Positions 1-7,488 of a DNA stretch of 64,000 nt are shown here, in pieces (the stretch's first letter is position 1; every line of letters begins with the position of its first letter). Under the pieces are notes generated by a model. It was not told the origin of the DNA and did no database searches. It was given only the letters and a program-made list of their open reading frames with translations. The DNA comes from Chitinophaga sp. HK235 (lineage in GTDB: Bacteria > Bacteroidota > Bacteroidia > Chitinophagales > Chitinophagaceae): contig NZ_CP073766.1 of assembly GCF_018255755.1 (NCBI RefSeq), positions 4,340,001 to 4,404,000 of the forward strand, given 5' to 3'. The translations under genes were made by a program, and so were the position numbers.

Positions 1-1604
1 AGTTTTTTCTTAGCGTTGAGGGTAAACTCTCCGTTTGTTTCACCTACGGTGTAAGCATCTTCAGTATAGGAACCGAAGGGTGTTCCGTTGGTATAATAGG
101 CAACTTTGTATTTTCTTCTGTCCTGGTAATAGTCTGTACCGATACGAAGGTTGGCTGTTAACCAGTTGTTGATTTCGTAAGAGAGACGGGCATTACCAAA
201 GAAACGGTTGCGCAGCTGCCCTACTGTATTTTCGTTCTGTATCCAGTAAGGGTTGCTATAGTAGCTGTGGTTCCAGTTGTAGTCGGTACCATCCGGATTT
301 TTATAGTCTTTCAGTCGGGATACATCTACCTGGCGGCCAAACCAGATGAACTGGAGGGTAACGCTGTTGCCTCTTCTACCATCTACACCGGGCAGGTTAT
401 CGGCGCTGGTGCGGATATAGTTGGCATAGGTGCTGAGGGTGAGTTTGGGTGTAATACGGAAGGTATTGCTGGCCGTGAAGGTGTTGCGGGTGATGCCGGT
501 ATTAGGCAGAATGCCGGCCTGTTTGGTATTATTATAGGAAAAGCGGTAATCGATTTTATCGGTACTGCCGCCTACAGCCAGGCCGTTGTTCAGCGTATAG
601 CCGGTCACGTAAAAGTCCTTTACGTTGTTGGGATGTGCTACAAAGGGCACTGCTTCTCCGTTGGAGAAAAACTGCGGGATGAGGCGACCATCCATTTTAG
701 GGCCCCAGCTTTCATCTGTGCCGTCGTTGAGGCCACCGCCTTTACCATCTTTATAGGAAAATTGTCCACCGGCACCCTGACCATAAACGTTCTGGAAGTC
801 GGGTAATATCAGTACACGTTCGAAGGTAGCGTTGGAGTTGACAGTCACGCCCAGTCCGCCTTTGGTGTCTTTACCGGTTTTAGTTTTGATGAGAATCACG
901 CCGCTGGAGGCGCGGGAGCCATAGAGGGCGGCAGCGTTGGGGCCTTTGAGTACGCTGATGGACGCGATATCATCCGGATTAACGTCAGATATGGCGTTGG
1001 CGAAATCGCGGCCGGTGCCGATGCCCAGCTGGCTGTTGTCTACGGGGATACCGTCGAGGATGAACAGGGGCTGGTTGTTGCCGGCGATAGAGGTTTCACC
1101 GCGGATAACGATACGGGAAGAGCCGAGGTTACCCTGGCTGTTGGTCACCTGCACGCCTGCAATTTTTCCGGACAAAGCGTTGACCAGGTTGGTTTCCCGG
1201 GCTTCGGCGATATCTTTTGATTTCAGCTCCTGCACGGCGTAACCAATTGATTTTTTCTCGCGGGAGATGCCGAGTGCCGTCACCACTACTTCCTGTAGTT
1301 TGCTGTCGGTATTTTCCAGTGCTATGTTGATAACATGACTGTTGTTGATGGCGATCACGGTTGTTTGAAAACCGATGGAAGAGATTTGCAGGGTGTCAGT
1401 GGTATTGGCGCTGATGGTGTATTTACCGTCTGCATCCGCCTGTGTTCCACGGCCTGAACCTTTTACTCTGATAACAGCGCCGGGTATACGCTGAGCATCG
1501 CTGCGGGAGGTCACTACACCGCTTACCCGGATTTCCTGGGCAATACCTTGCTGCAGCCACAATAATGCGGGCAGCAGGCATAGAAGCCTTTGTAAGTACT
1601 TCAT
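1..1604 (-). CDS. SusC/RagA-family TonB-linked outer membrane protein, 3' part missing
   Basis: About 534 N-terminal residues are visible; the reading frame is open to the left edge, so the C-terminal half of the beta barrel lies outside the window. Translated from the ATG at 1604-1602, it starts with a signal peptide ending near GIAQ (residues 20-23), followed by a carboxypeptidase-regulatory-like beta domain (about 26-110) with the usual VSGVV...PGAVIRVKG pattern. Next come the TonB-box-like stretch EVVVTALGI and the plug domain, with VLKGPNAAALYGSRASSGVI near its end. SusC proteins are TonB-dependent channels that import oligomers captured by a SusD lipoprotein. The partner SusD is presumably beyond the left edge. 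A consensus promoter lies about 115 bp upstream. The substrate cannot be told from what is visible. Confidence 0.93.
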   Translation of the reverse strand, partial: MKYLQRLLCLLPALLWLQQGIAQEIRVSGVVTSRSDAQRIPGAVIRVKGSGRGTQADADGKYTISANTTDTLQISSIGFQTTVIAINNSHVINIALENTDSKLQEVVVTALGISREKKSIGYAVQELKSKDIAEARETNLVNALSGKIAGVQVTNSQGNLGSSRIVIRGETSIAGNNQPLFILDGIPVDNSQLGIGTGRDFANAISDVNPDDIASISVLKGPNAAALYGSRASSGVILIKTKTGKDTKGGLGVTVNSNATFERVLILPDFQNVYGQGAGGQFSYKDGKGGGLNDGTDESWGPKMDGRLIPQFFSNGEAVPFVAHPNNVKDFYVTGYTLNNGLAVGGSTDKIDYRFSYNNTKQAGILPNTGITRNTFTASNTFRITPKLTLSTYANYIRTSADNLPGVDGRRGNSVTLQFIWFGRQVDVSRLKDYKNPDGTDYNWNHSYYSNPYWIQNENTVGQLRNRFFGNARLSYEINNWLTANLRIGTDYYQDRRKYKVAYYTNGTPFGSYTEDAYTVGETNGEFTLNAKKK

Positions 1605-1719
1605 TCCTGAATATTGATTTAAAGCTGTTGTGGTCGTTGGCGGATAATTATGGATCTTCCGTTTACTACCGATTTGGTTTTGGTCTTTTCAGTTGGTGTA
1701 TGATCGCAGATATCTACCG

Positions 1720-1750
1720 CAAAAATAGTTCACAATTATTAATCCACAAA
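1720..1750 (-). promoter_or_regulatory. Bacteroidetes-type promoter for the left-edge susC
   Basis: On the minus strand, TTTG at 1750-1747 is followed after exactly 19 nt by TATTTTTG at 1727-1720. This matches the Bacteroidetes housekeeping consensus (TTTG, 19-21 nt, TAnnTTTG) with no mismatch. Transcription would start near 1714, giving a leader of roughly 110 nt before the susC ATG at 1604. Confidence 0.7.
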
Positions 1751-1766
1751 ATTTATAGACTAACAG

Positions 1767-1804
1767 AACTAAGATAAATGCTGATGTTTTATGATTCTCC
1801 TGAT
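1767..1804 (+). repeat. Left arm of a 38-bp inverted repeat
   Basis: This arm pairs as an inverted repeat with 2023-2060. The inner 23 bp (1782-1804 against 2045-2023) match perfectly, and the outer 15 bp match with six differences. The sequence has TGAT spaced every 9-10 nt. A diverged copy lies at 12650-12683, so this looks like a dispersed repeat family and not a local duplication. Confidence 0.75.
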
Positions 1805-1926
1805 GAGCGGAGATGAAAGTGGGGATAAGAGCGAAGACCAGGCAGATAAAGAAAGATGAAATGGAGCGGGATGGTGCCAGGGCTCAACAAGATGTTGATG
1901 GTAATTTTTACCGGCTCCTGAAAAAC

Positions 1927-1959
1927 GGAAGCCCCGCCGCAAACAGCAACGGGGCTTCC
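1927..1959 (-). terminator. Probable intrinsic terminator, inside the inverted-repeat interval
   Basis: A perfect 10-bp stem (GGAAGCCCCG / CGGGGCTTCC) with a 13-nt loop. Read on the minus strand it is followed by GTTTTTC, as expected for termination of the small exported-protein gene ending at 2065. It lies between the two arms of the 1767/2060 inverted repeat. Confidence 0.6.
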
Positions 1960-2022
1960 AGCATTGGGTTGCAGGCACCTTTAAAAATCATCCTTAAGCA
2001 AAAACAAATATGCATTTCGCAT

Positions 2023-2060
2023 ATCAGGAGAATCATAAAACATCAACACTCATCACAGTT
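2023..2060 (-). repeat. Right arm of the 38-bp inverted repeat
   Basis: Reverse complement of 1767-1804 (23 bp perfect, then a diverged outer part). It lies four bases beyond the stop codon of the gene ending at 2065. Together the arms bound a 294-bp interval with no convincing gene, only the hairpin at 1927-1959. Confidence 0.75.
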
Positions 2061-2064
2061 ACGG

Positions 2065-2454
2065 TTACTTACCGATAAGTTTTTGCAGCTCCGACTTGCA
2101 GGCATCAATATTTTCGGCAATGAGTTTATCATCGCAGACAGTGCCTTTGTATTTGATGGTAATTTTGTTTTTCCGGAGTACGATCTGGTAGTATTCCGGC
2201 GCATCGGGAGAGTTTTCCCAGGTGGTGATACCTTTTTCATCGATACCGCCGGCGACTTTGTCTTCAATAAGATCATGTACTTTTTTTCGCAGGCCGTCAG
2301 GGAATTCGAAGGCGGTTTCATGTTTGACCAGGCAACTGGTGTCTGCTACAGGTTGGTAATGGATTTTCGCGGAAGCGTACTGAGGACCGGCAGCGAGCAG
2401 TAGTAGCACGATGGATGCCAGCAACAGTAAAGGAAATTTGTTGGTGTTTTTCAT
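2065..2454 (-). CDS. Small exported protein of unknown function
   Basis: A 129-residue protein starting with a clear signal peptide (MKNTNKFPLLLLASIVLLLL, cleavage likely after YASA near residue 29). The mature part is about 100 residues, hydrophilic and mixed alpha/beta, with two cysteines (in DTSCLV and TVCDDK, plus one in DACKSE) that could form a disulfide outside the cytoplasm. I do not recognise the family. The frame was preferred over overlapping frames because of the signal peptide and the terminator downstream. It is probably monocistronic. It may be periplasmic or lipid-associated; nothing suggests an enzymatic role. Confidence 0.7.
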   Translation of the reverse strand: MKNTNKFPLLLLASIVLLLLAAGPQYASAKIHYQPVADTSCLVKHETAFEFPDGLRKKVHDLIEDKVAGGIDEKGITTWENSPDAPEYYQIVLRKNKITIKYKGTVCDDKLIAENIDACKSELQKLIGK

Positions 2455-2605
2455 GGCAAGAGAAATTAATATAACGATGGAAAAGAGGTAATAACAAGTC
2501 CGTAATAATTCAGGTCTCAGATTTTGGTATGTTGGCCGATTTAACTCATTATTAAAATACTCGATTTAAGGCAGATCACAAAATAAAGTATTGGGTAGCC
2601 TTATA

Positions 2606-2643
2606 AAAGACCGGCGGCCTGCTCACTGGTAGCAGGCCGCCGG
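2606..2643 (-). terminator. Intrinsic terminator after the amidase gene
   Basis: A perfect 13-bp GC-rich stem (2611-2623 with 2631-2643, loop CACTGGT). On the minus strand it is followed by TCTTTTATA, and it lies 35 bp beyond the amidase stop codon. Confidence 0.8.
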
Positions 2644-2677
2644 GCATCGGATAACGGGCAGGGATATACTATAACCG

Positions 2678-3517
2678 TTACAGGTATTTTTTCATTACGT
2701 TAAACAGTACTTTGTTTTCGGCATCCGGCGAAGGGCTGATGGTATCCTGCGGCATAAAATGCCGTTTGAAGGCTTTCATGGCGGCAGTGGTATCTTTCAG
2801 GTCGTAGCCGATGATACGGAGGGCCTGCCATTTATCAAAAGAGGCCGGCAATGTGGTGTTGGTGGTATCACCGTACCAGAGGCCAAAGCCTTTGTCTGCC
2901 AGCTGTTTCCAGGGGAAATAAGCGCTGGGATCATTTTTCCTGGTGGGTGCAATATCTCCGTGTCCGATAAAATTGGCTGCGGGGATACCGTGGCGATGCT
3001 GCAGCGTATCCAGCAGTATGAGCAGGCTGTTGATCTGTGCGGGCTGAAAAGGTTCTGCCCCGTTGTTGTCCAGTTCGATACCGATAGAATTGGAATTGAT
3101 ATCAGTGATCCCGCCCCATTTGGAAAGTCCGCCATGCCAGGCACGGAGGTAATCGTTCAGCATATGATGAATGGTCCCGTCGCGGCATACTACGTAGTGG
3201 GCACTTACCTGTGTTCTTTCCAGGGTAAATGTTTTGAGGGTTTGTTCACAGGAATTCTGCGCAGTATGATGGATGATCACCATATTCGGTTTTCTCATGT
3301 TGAAGTTGATGGTGCCAGCCCACCAGGCAGGTCTGATACCATTATCACCGGGCAGGGTACCAGGCTCCTCCCGTACTGTACGGGCGTATCCTTTAGCTTT
3401 TTGTTTGTAGATTTTATTGGTTTGTGCATACGGCGAGCGGGCGCAGTAAGTATACAAACAAAGAATAGCGGCCAGACAGCCCCATCGTGTCAGGTGTTGG
3501 ATAGTATTCATCAGCAT
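2678..3517 (-). CDS. N-acetylmuramoyl-L-alanine amidase (Amidase_2 / PGRP-like)
   Basis: A 279-residue exported enzyme predicted to cut the bond between N-acetylmuramic acid and the peptide stem of peptidoglycan. After an N-terminal export segment (residues 5-25, with Cys25 a possible but non-canonical lipobox cysteine) the Amidase_2 fold spans about 60-215. Zinc ligands fit His83 in VIIHHTAQ, His187 in GHGDIAP and Asp196 in RKNDPSAYFPW, with Lys194 in the position of the T7 lysozyme catalytic lysine. AWHGG at 127-130 is also typical. The last 65 residues extend beyond the family core. Start may be Met1 or Met3. A role in wall recycling or remodelling is likely, but no neighbour specifies it. 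Confidence 0.9.
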   Translation of the reverse strand: MLMNTIQHLTRWGCLAAILCLYTYCARSPYAQTNKIYKQKAKGYARTVREEPGTLPGDNGIRPAWWAGTINFNMRKPNMVIIHHTAQNSCEQTLKTFTLERTQVSAHYVVCRDGTIHHMLNDYLRAWHGGLSKWGGITDINSNSIGIELDNNGAEPFQPAQINSLLILLDTLQHRHGIPAANFIGHGDIAPTRKNDPSAYFPWKQLADKGFGLWYGDTTNTTLPASFDKWQALRIIGYDLKDTTAAMKAFKRHFMPQDTISPSPDAENKVLFNVMKKYL

Positions 3518-3622
3518 CAGTTAAAGTTTACAAAACATACACGGATAAAGATAATAAAACATAGTAATCCCTTGTTTGTTAAAGCCTTACCCCGCATGTT
3601 TTGTAAAAGCAGCTACCTGAGC

Positions 3623-4327
3623 TTATGGTTCCGGTGCTGTGGGCATCCCTTGTTTCTCCAGCAGCTCCCTTATAATGGCTCTTCTTTTTTCCAGCATCAG
3701 TTTGGTCAGTTCCCGGGTAGCCTGTAATACGGGCGTGCCGGCGGTATGTGGCGAACCAGCCCTGAAAGGCGGAGCCGGATTATATTCCAGCTGCAGCTGT
3801 ACGATCCGCGCCAGTTCCTCCCCTCCTATCATGGCGGTAAGTGTAAGTCCGAAATCGATGCCGGCAGTAACGCCGCCACCGGTGATACGGTTACGGTCTT
3901 TCACTACTCTCTCCTCCACTACTTCCACACCCAGCATCCTTAAAAGGTCCAGCGAACGCCAGTGTGTAGTGGCTTTGTAACCCTGCAGCAGTCCTGCTGC
4001 CGCCAGTACCAGTGCGCCGGTGCAAACGCTGGTAATATATTTCGCTCCCAATGCCTGCCGGCGCAGGAAATCCAGCACGGTCCGGTTGGTCAATAGCTGA
4101 TTAATACCTTTGCCTCCCGGCACAAAAAGAATATCCAGCTGCGGGCTGTCGGCCAGCGCTACCGTGGGTTGTACCATTAAACCACCTTCCACTTTGAAGG
4201 GTGCCGTTGTTTCTCCCAGCAGTACCACTTCAAAACAGGGTGCTTTCACAAACACATCATAAGGGCCGGTGAAATCCAGGATGGTCATGTCCGGGAAAAG
4301 GAGCATACCGATTTTCAGCTTTAGCAT
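3623..4327 (-). CDS. DJ-1/PfpI family protein, isonitrile-hydratase-like
   Basis: A 234-residue cytoplasmic protein with a complete DJ-1/PfpI (class I glutamine amidotransferase-like) fold. The nucleophile elbow is SVCTGALVLAAAGLL with Cys102, followed by the AThW segment typical of this branch and GGGVTAGIDFG around 150-160. These features resemble the isocyanide hydratase / ThiJ-like group; the actual substrate cannot be read from sequence. It follows the aldo/keto reductase gene on the same strand after a 53-bp gap, so the two are probably co-transcribed and might act together in detoxifying reactive small molecules (inference). The C-terminal 35 residues form a charged helical extension ending in EKQGMPTAPEP. 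Confidence 0.88.
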   Translation of the reverse strand: MLKLKIGMLLFPDMTILDFTGPYDVFVKAPCFEVVLLGETTAPFKVEGGLMVQPTVALADSPQLDILFVPGGKGINQLLTNRTVLDFLRRQALGAKYITSVCTGALVLAAAGLLQGYKATTHWRSLDLLRMLGVEVVEERVVKDRNRITGGGVTAGIDFGLTLTAMIGGEELARIVQLQLEYNPAPPFRAGSPHTAGTPVLQATRELTKLMLEKRRAIIRELLEKQGMPTAPEP

Positions 4328-4380
4328 ATTATGGGGACGTTTGATGCTTTACAATTATACGGGATCTGCCTGCACAGCCA

Positions 4381-5277
4381 TTAGCGGTACTGGTCATATT
4401 TATTAACAGACAGCACCTGTTGCAGCTGCAGTATTTCCGCTGGCGTCAGTGGCGGAGCAGTAACTGCTTTAAGCGCGTCTGTCACCTGTTCGGGCGTGCG
4501 CATCCCTACCACAGCGGATGTTACGGGCGATTGCTGCAGCACATACCGCAGCGCTGTTGCCGCCGGACCTCTATCGGGGGTGGCTATACGCTGAATGGCT
4601 TCCGCTACCCGGGCCACCGCTGCCGCATCGTAGTTCAGATAGGCTTCCGGCGTTTTGCCAACGAGCAGTCCTTTGGCTACTGCGCCTCTTACCAGCACGC
4701 CGATACCTTGCTGTTCCAGCAGCGGAAAACAGCTCTCTTCCGGCCTGCGGTCCAGCAGACTGTATTGCATCATCACACTCACGATATGGGAACGGTCTGC
4801 AAAAGTGCGTACCACATTGGGCCTTATGGAAGAGATACCATAATACCGGATTTTGCCCTGCTGCTGCAGGGTTTCAAAAGCCGAAATGGTTTCATCTGTC
4901 GGGTCTTCGATGGTGCCGCCATGCAGCTGATAGAGATCAATGTAGTCCGTATTGAGCCGTCGCAGGCTCTCTTCTACGGCGGCCAGGATATATTCCCGGC
5001 GTGGATTCCAGTCCCATCCGCTACCGTCTGCTCTCCACTGGTTGCCTACCTTGCTGGCGATGATGACCTCATTTCTTTTGCCTTGCAGCGCTTTTCCCAG
5101 CGTGGTTTCATTCCGGCCATGGTCATACAGGTCGGCTGTATCAAAAAAATTGATGCCGCCAGCTATGGCCTGATGTACCAGGCGGGCATTGTCTTCGTCG
5201 TTGCTACCCAGGGACATACAGCCATAGGCTATTTCGCTAATATGGAGATCTGATGGGCCTAACTGATGATATTGCAT
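4381..5277 (-). CDS. Aldo/keto reductase
   Basis: A 298-residue NAD(P)H-dependent oxidoreductase of the AKR superfamily, length normal for the family. The catalytic tetrad fits Asp46, Tyr51, Lys76 and His119 (in FFDTADLYDHG, IIASKVG and DLYQLHGG). The cofactor-binding end is seen in AVVGMRTPEQV near residue 255. The ATG at 5277 fits a start 33 nt after a predicted transcription start. It is first gene of a likely two-gene unit with the DJ-1-like protein. It probably reduces a sugar or aldehyde; substrate unknown. Upstream lies the gene-free hairpin region. Confidence 0.92.
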   Translation of the reverse strand: MQYHQLGPSDLHISEIAYGCMSLGSNDEDNARLVHQAIAGGINFFDTADLYDHGRNETTLGKALQGKRNEVIIASKVGNQWRADGSGWDWNPRREYILAAVEESLRRLNTDYIDLYQLHGGTIEDPTDETISAFETLQQQGKIRYYGISSIRPNVVRTFADRSHIVSVMMQYSLLDRRPEESCFPLLEQQGIGVLVRGAVAKGLLVGKTPEAYLNYDAAAVARVAEAIQRIATPDRGPAATALRYVLQQSPVTSAVVGMRTPEQVTDALKAVTAPPLTPAEILQLQQVLSVNKYDQYR

Positions 5278-5316
5278 AAGAAACGGGTTTAAATTTCCGG
5301 AGAAACAAACGATGAA

Positions 5317-5347
5317 CGAAGGTATAAAAGCGGGGCAGTTTAAACAA
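5317..5347 (-). promoter_or_regulatory. Probable promoter of the aldo/keto reductase gene
   Basis: On the minus strand TTG (5347-5345) is followed after 20 nt by TACCTTCG (5324-5317), close to TTTG-N19-21-TAnnTTTG with the TTCG variant. The start would be near 5310, about 33 nt before the ATG. An imperfect dyad CATTAGT...ACTAATG at 5365-5393 lies just upstream and could be an operator. Confidence 0.5.
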
Positions 5348-5395
5348 GCGTCCCCTGCTTAACCCATTAGTCATCATTAACTGATAACTAATGAA

Positions 5396-5916
5396 CAGGC
5401 CGCCTGGAAAAGCAGCCTGGATGATATTGATCTTACCATTCTCAATCCGTCCTTAATTATTAACTTCTTTAAAGGGGACCGCCTGGAAAGACGGTCCCAT
5501 CCATAATCCACCGTTTCGCTTATGAATAGCACATTTGATATATGATGAAGATTGCCGGGGCAATCTGAATTGTCTGGCAGGGGACTGTCTGAAAAGACGG
5601 TCCCTGTAGCTGAATCAATCGTACTGCGAACAAATCAGCGGAAAGCGGTTGCTCACAGGGTTCATATGGCACTTTACATTTCTTTTCTACTGCCATGCAG
5701 GCCGGGAAACCGGACCATCTTGAAAGATGGTCCTTTTCCTATCCTTCTATACATGGCATTCCAACACGTTTATAGCGCAAGTCCGCAGCAGGCAGGGATG
5801 GCTGCTTTCCGAAGGGGGACTACCTGGAAAGGCAGCCCCATCAGCATTCATCTTATATTACCTGCATTTGGACTCAGAACATTTCTTTAGAGAGGACCGT
5901 CTAAAAAAACAGTCCC
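5396..5916 (-). repeat. Array of six related 24-nt hairpins; candidate structured RNA
   Basis: Six dyads share a 10-bp stem and 4-nt loop: 5396-5419, 5475-5498, 5581-5604, 5711-5734, 5816-5839 and 5893-5916. A typical unit has arms GGGACCGTCT and AGACGGTCCC around GGAA. Both arms change together at pairs 1, 2, 4, 6, 7 and 8, so pairing and not primary sequence is kept. Eight of the nine transition-type mismatches are C.A on the plus strand, which become G.U pairs in a minus-strand transcript; this suggests the RNA, if made, is read leftward. The three long intervals also hold smaller inverted repeats (5549-5566, 5666-5696, 5787-5806). No convincing gene overlaps. Alternatives are a REP-like palindrome family or protein-binding DNA sites. 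Confidence 0.7.
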
Positions 5917-6425
5917 TTTTCATCCACCTATTCCCATAAAACTTGCTGCCGAATTAATCAGTAAGGGGGTAATGGCTGGTCATCATTTTTTCTGTTGCCG
6001 GCTAATTGAGCCAGACAAAAGAAAAAATGGTGCAATGATATTTACCAAGGAAAGTGCATGTCCTCGCATGCGTATTAAACAGAAAAGCGTGCATATTGGT
6101 CTTAGTTTTGGGCATCTTCAAACAATGACATTTAAGGCATCTCAACAATAAAAAACAACAGGGGCAGTTATTTCTGCCAGAAGTACAGTATGAGGTTAAC
6201 AACGGGTGATAACATCGGGTGATTTTTCCGTACATGCTTCCGGGTTACCAAAAAAGTTTACCGGGTGACTGCGGGTAACAGTATTAAATGTTACAATGCA
6301 AAGATAAAACGCCAACCGTACAAACAGACAGTCATCGGGGTCATAGTATGAATGAACAAGACTGAACATACCGGAAATCGCTGAATAGACTGAACTACTC
6401 CAGCGGCTTTCACAAACCTAAAACA
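5917..6425. other. Gene-free interval upstream of the ADP-ribosylglycohydrolase gene
   Basis: I see no supportable gene: short frames here lack signal peptides, family resemblance or start context. The only structure noticed is a cluster of five CGGGTNA heptamers at 6203, 6216, 6241, 6262 and 6272 within 76 bp. Confidence 0.5.
6203..6278 (+). promoter_or_regulatory. Cluster of five CGGGTNA heptamers
   Basis: CGGGTGA occurs at 6203, 6216 and 6262, CGGGTTA at 6241 and CGGGTAA at 6272. All are on the same strand and lie 150-220 bp before the predicted promoter of the ADP-ribosylglycohydrolase gene. They might be binding sites for a regulator; this is inference from clustering only. Confidence 0.3.
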
Positions 6426-6455
6426 TTTGTTGGCACGTTTTTCTGTGTATATTAA
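6426..6455 (+). promoter_or_regulatory. Possible promoter of the ADP-ribosylglycohydrolase gene
   Basis: TTTG (6426-6429), 18 nt, TATATTAA (6448-6455), which matches the TAnnTTTG element in six of eight positions. A start near 6461 would leave a short leader before the ATG at 6475 and would exclude the in-frame alternative start at 6427. Confidence 0.4.
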
Positions 6456-6474
6456 CTGTATAAATCCCCATTCT

Positions 6475-7425
6475 ATGCAACAACATATAACAGGTGCATT
6501 TCTGGGTATCGCCATAGGCGACGCATTGGGTGTTCCGGTTGAATTTAAGACCAGGGGCTACCTCAGAGAAAAACCTATACTTGACTTTATCGGTTACGGA
6601 TGCTGGAACCAGCCTCCGGGAACATTTTCAGATGATACCTCCCTTACTTTTTGTACAGCGGAAAGTCTCACCCACGGATATAATCTCACCCTGATGGCCA
6701 CTACCTTCCTGAAATGGTACCGGGATGGATACTGGGGCGCACATGAACAGGTCTTTGATATTGGTCATACCACCCGCCGTGCTTTACAACGAATTGGCAC
6801 AGGTACTTCTCCTTTGTTTTCCGGTGGTTTTGAAGAATTTGAAAACGGCAACGGCTCCCTGATGCGTATGATGCCGCTGGCGCTCTACCTCGCGAAAGAA
6901 GATAATATACGCCAACGTTATCATGTTGTTAAAGAAGTTTCCGGCATTACCCATATGCATTTCCGGTCTGTAATGGCCTGTTTTATTTATGTGGAATTTA
7001 TCCGTAATCTTTTAACCGTAAAGGATTTACAGGAGGCTTACCAGATTACGCAGGCAATCGTGAATGATTTTATTATAGCCAATCAGTTCAACCCTGTTGA
7101 GGTGAAAATTTTTGACCGCATTCTGCAGGATAATATCACCAATCTGAAAGAAGATGATATTCTGAGCTCCGGTTATGTGGTATACACCCTTGAAAGCGCG
7201 CTCTGGTGTCTGCTGAATACCGATAATTACCAGGATTGTGTGCTGAAGGCAGTCAACCTGGGCGGAGATACAGACACTGTCGGAGCAGTGGCTGGCGCCG
7301 TTGCCGGCCTGCATTACGGGATGGGCAACATTCCGCCGCACTGGATAGTAGGTATTGCCAAATCCGATAAAATCATCGAATTGTCACAACAGTTCTCAGA
7401 TGCATTGAGCACGCCTTCTGCATAA
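6475..7425 (+). CDS. ADP-ribosylglycohydrolase (DraG-like)
   Basis: A 316-residue all-helical ADP-ribosylglycohydrolase family protein, which removes ADP-ribose from proteins or small acceptors using a binuclear magnesium centre. The N-terminal signature GAFLGIAIGDALGVPVEF starts at residue 7; metal ligands fit Ser52-Asp53-Asp54-Thr55 (FSDDTSLT) and Asp265, Asp267, Thr268 in GGDTDTVGAVAG. GNGSLMRMMPLA lies in between, as in the family. The start at 6475 is chosen over 6427 because the family signature follows directly and the upstream codons overlap a predicted promoter. No ADP-ribosyltransferase gene is next to it. It stands alone between the hairpin region and the DUF6515 gene, so target and role are unknown. 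Confidence 0.9.
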   Translation: MQQHITGAFLGIAIGDALGVPVEFKTRGYLREKPILDFIGYGCWNQPPGTFSDDTSLTFCTAESLTHGYNLTLMATTFLKWYRDGYWGAHEQVFDIGHTTRRALQRIGTGTSPLFSGGFEEFENGNGSLMRMMPLALYLAKEDNIRQRYHVVKEVSGITHMHFRSVMACFIYVEFIRNLLTVKDLQEAYQITQAIVNDFIIANQFNPVEVKIFDRILQDNITNLKEDDILSSGYVVYTLESALWCLLNTDNYQDCVLKAVNLGGDTDTVGAVAGAVAGLHYGMGNIPPHWIVGIAKSDKIIELSQQFSDALSTPSA

Positions 7426-7488
7426 ATACCGCTTCATCCTTAAACTATTTGACACCGATCCAGTCTAACAATTATAACCCGTAAGACG

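Noticed and set aside
1813..2403. Plus-strand frame of 196 codons
   Set aside because: It crosses the terminator and the right inverted-repeat arm and then runs antisense to a gene with a clear signal peptide.
2759..3727. Open frame of 322 codons on the plus strand
   Set aside because: It overlaps the amidase gene on the other strand and has no recognisable domain, while the amidase has its complete zinc site.
5552..5890. Possible 112-residue protein within the hairpin array
   Set aside because: No family resemblance; it runs straight through four of the structured units, and the covariation there fits base pairing and not codons.
5396..5916. CRISPR array
   Set aside because: The units are strongly palindromic, diverged from each other, and the spacers vary from 53 to 106 nt. 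No cas gene is in the window.
5396..5916. Csr/Rsm-type sRNA (GGA in hairpin loops)
   Set aside because: Three of six plus-strand loops have GGAA, but the mismatch bias favours the minus strand, and Bacteroidota generally lack CsrA.
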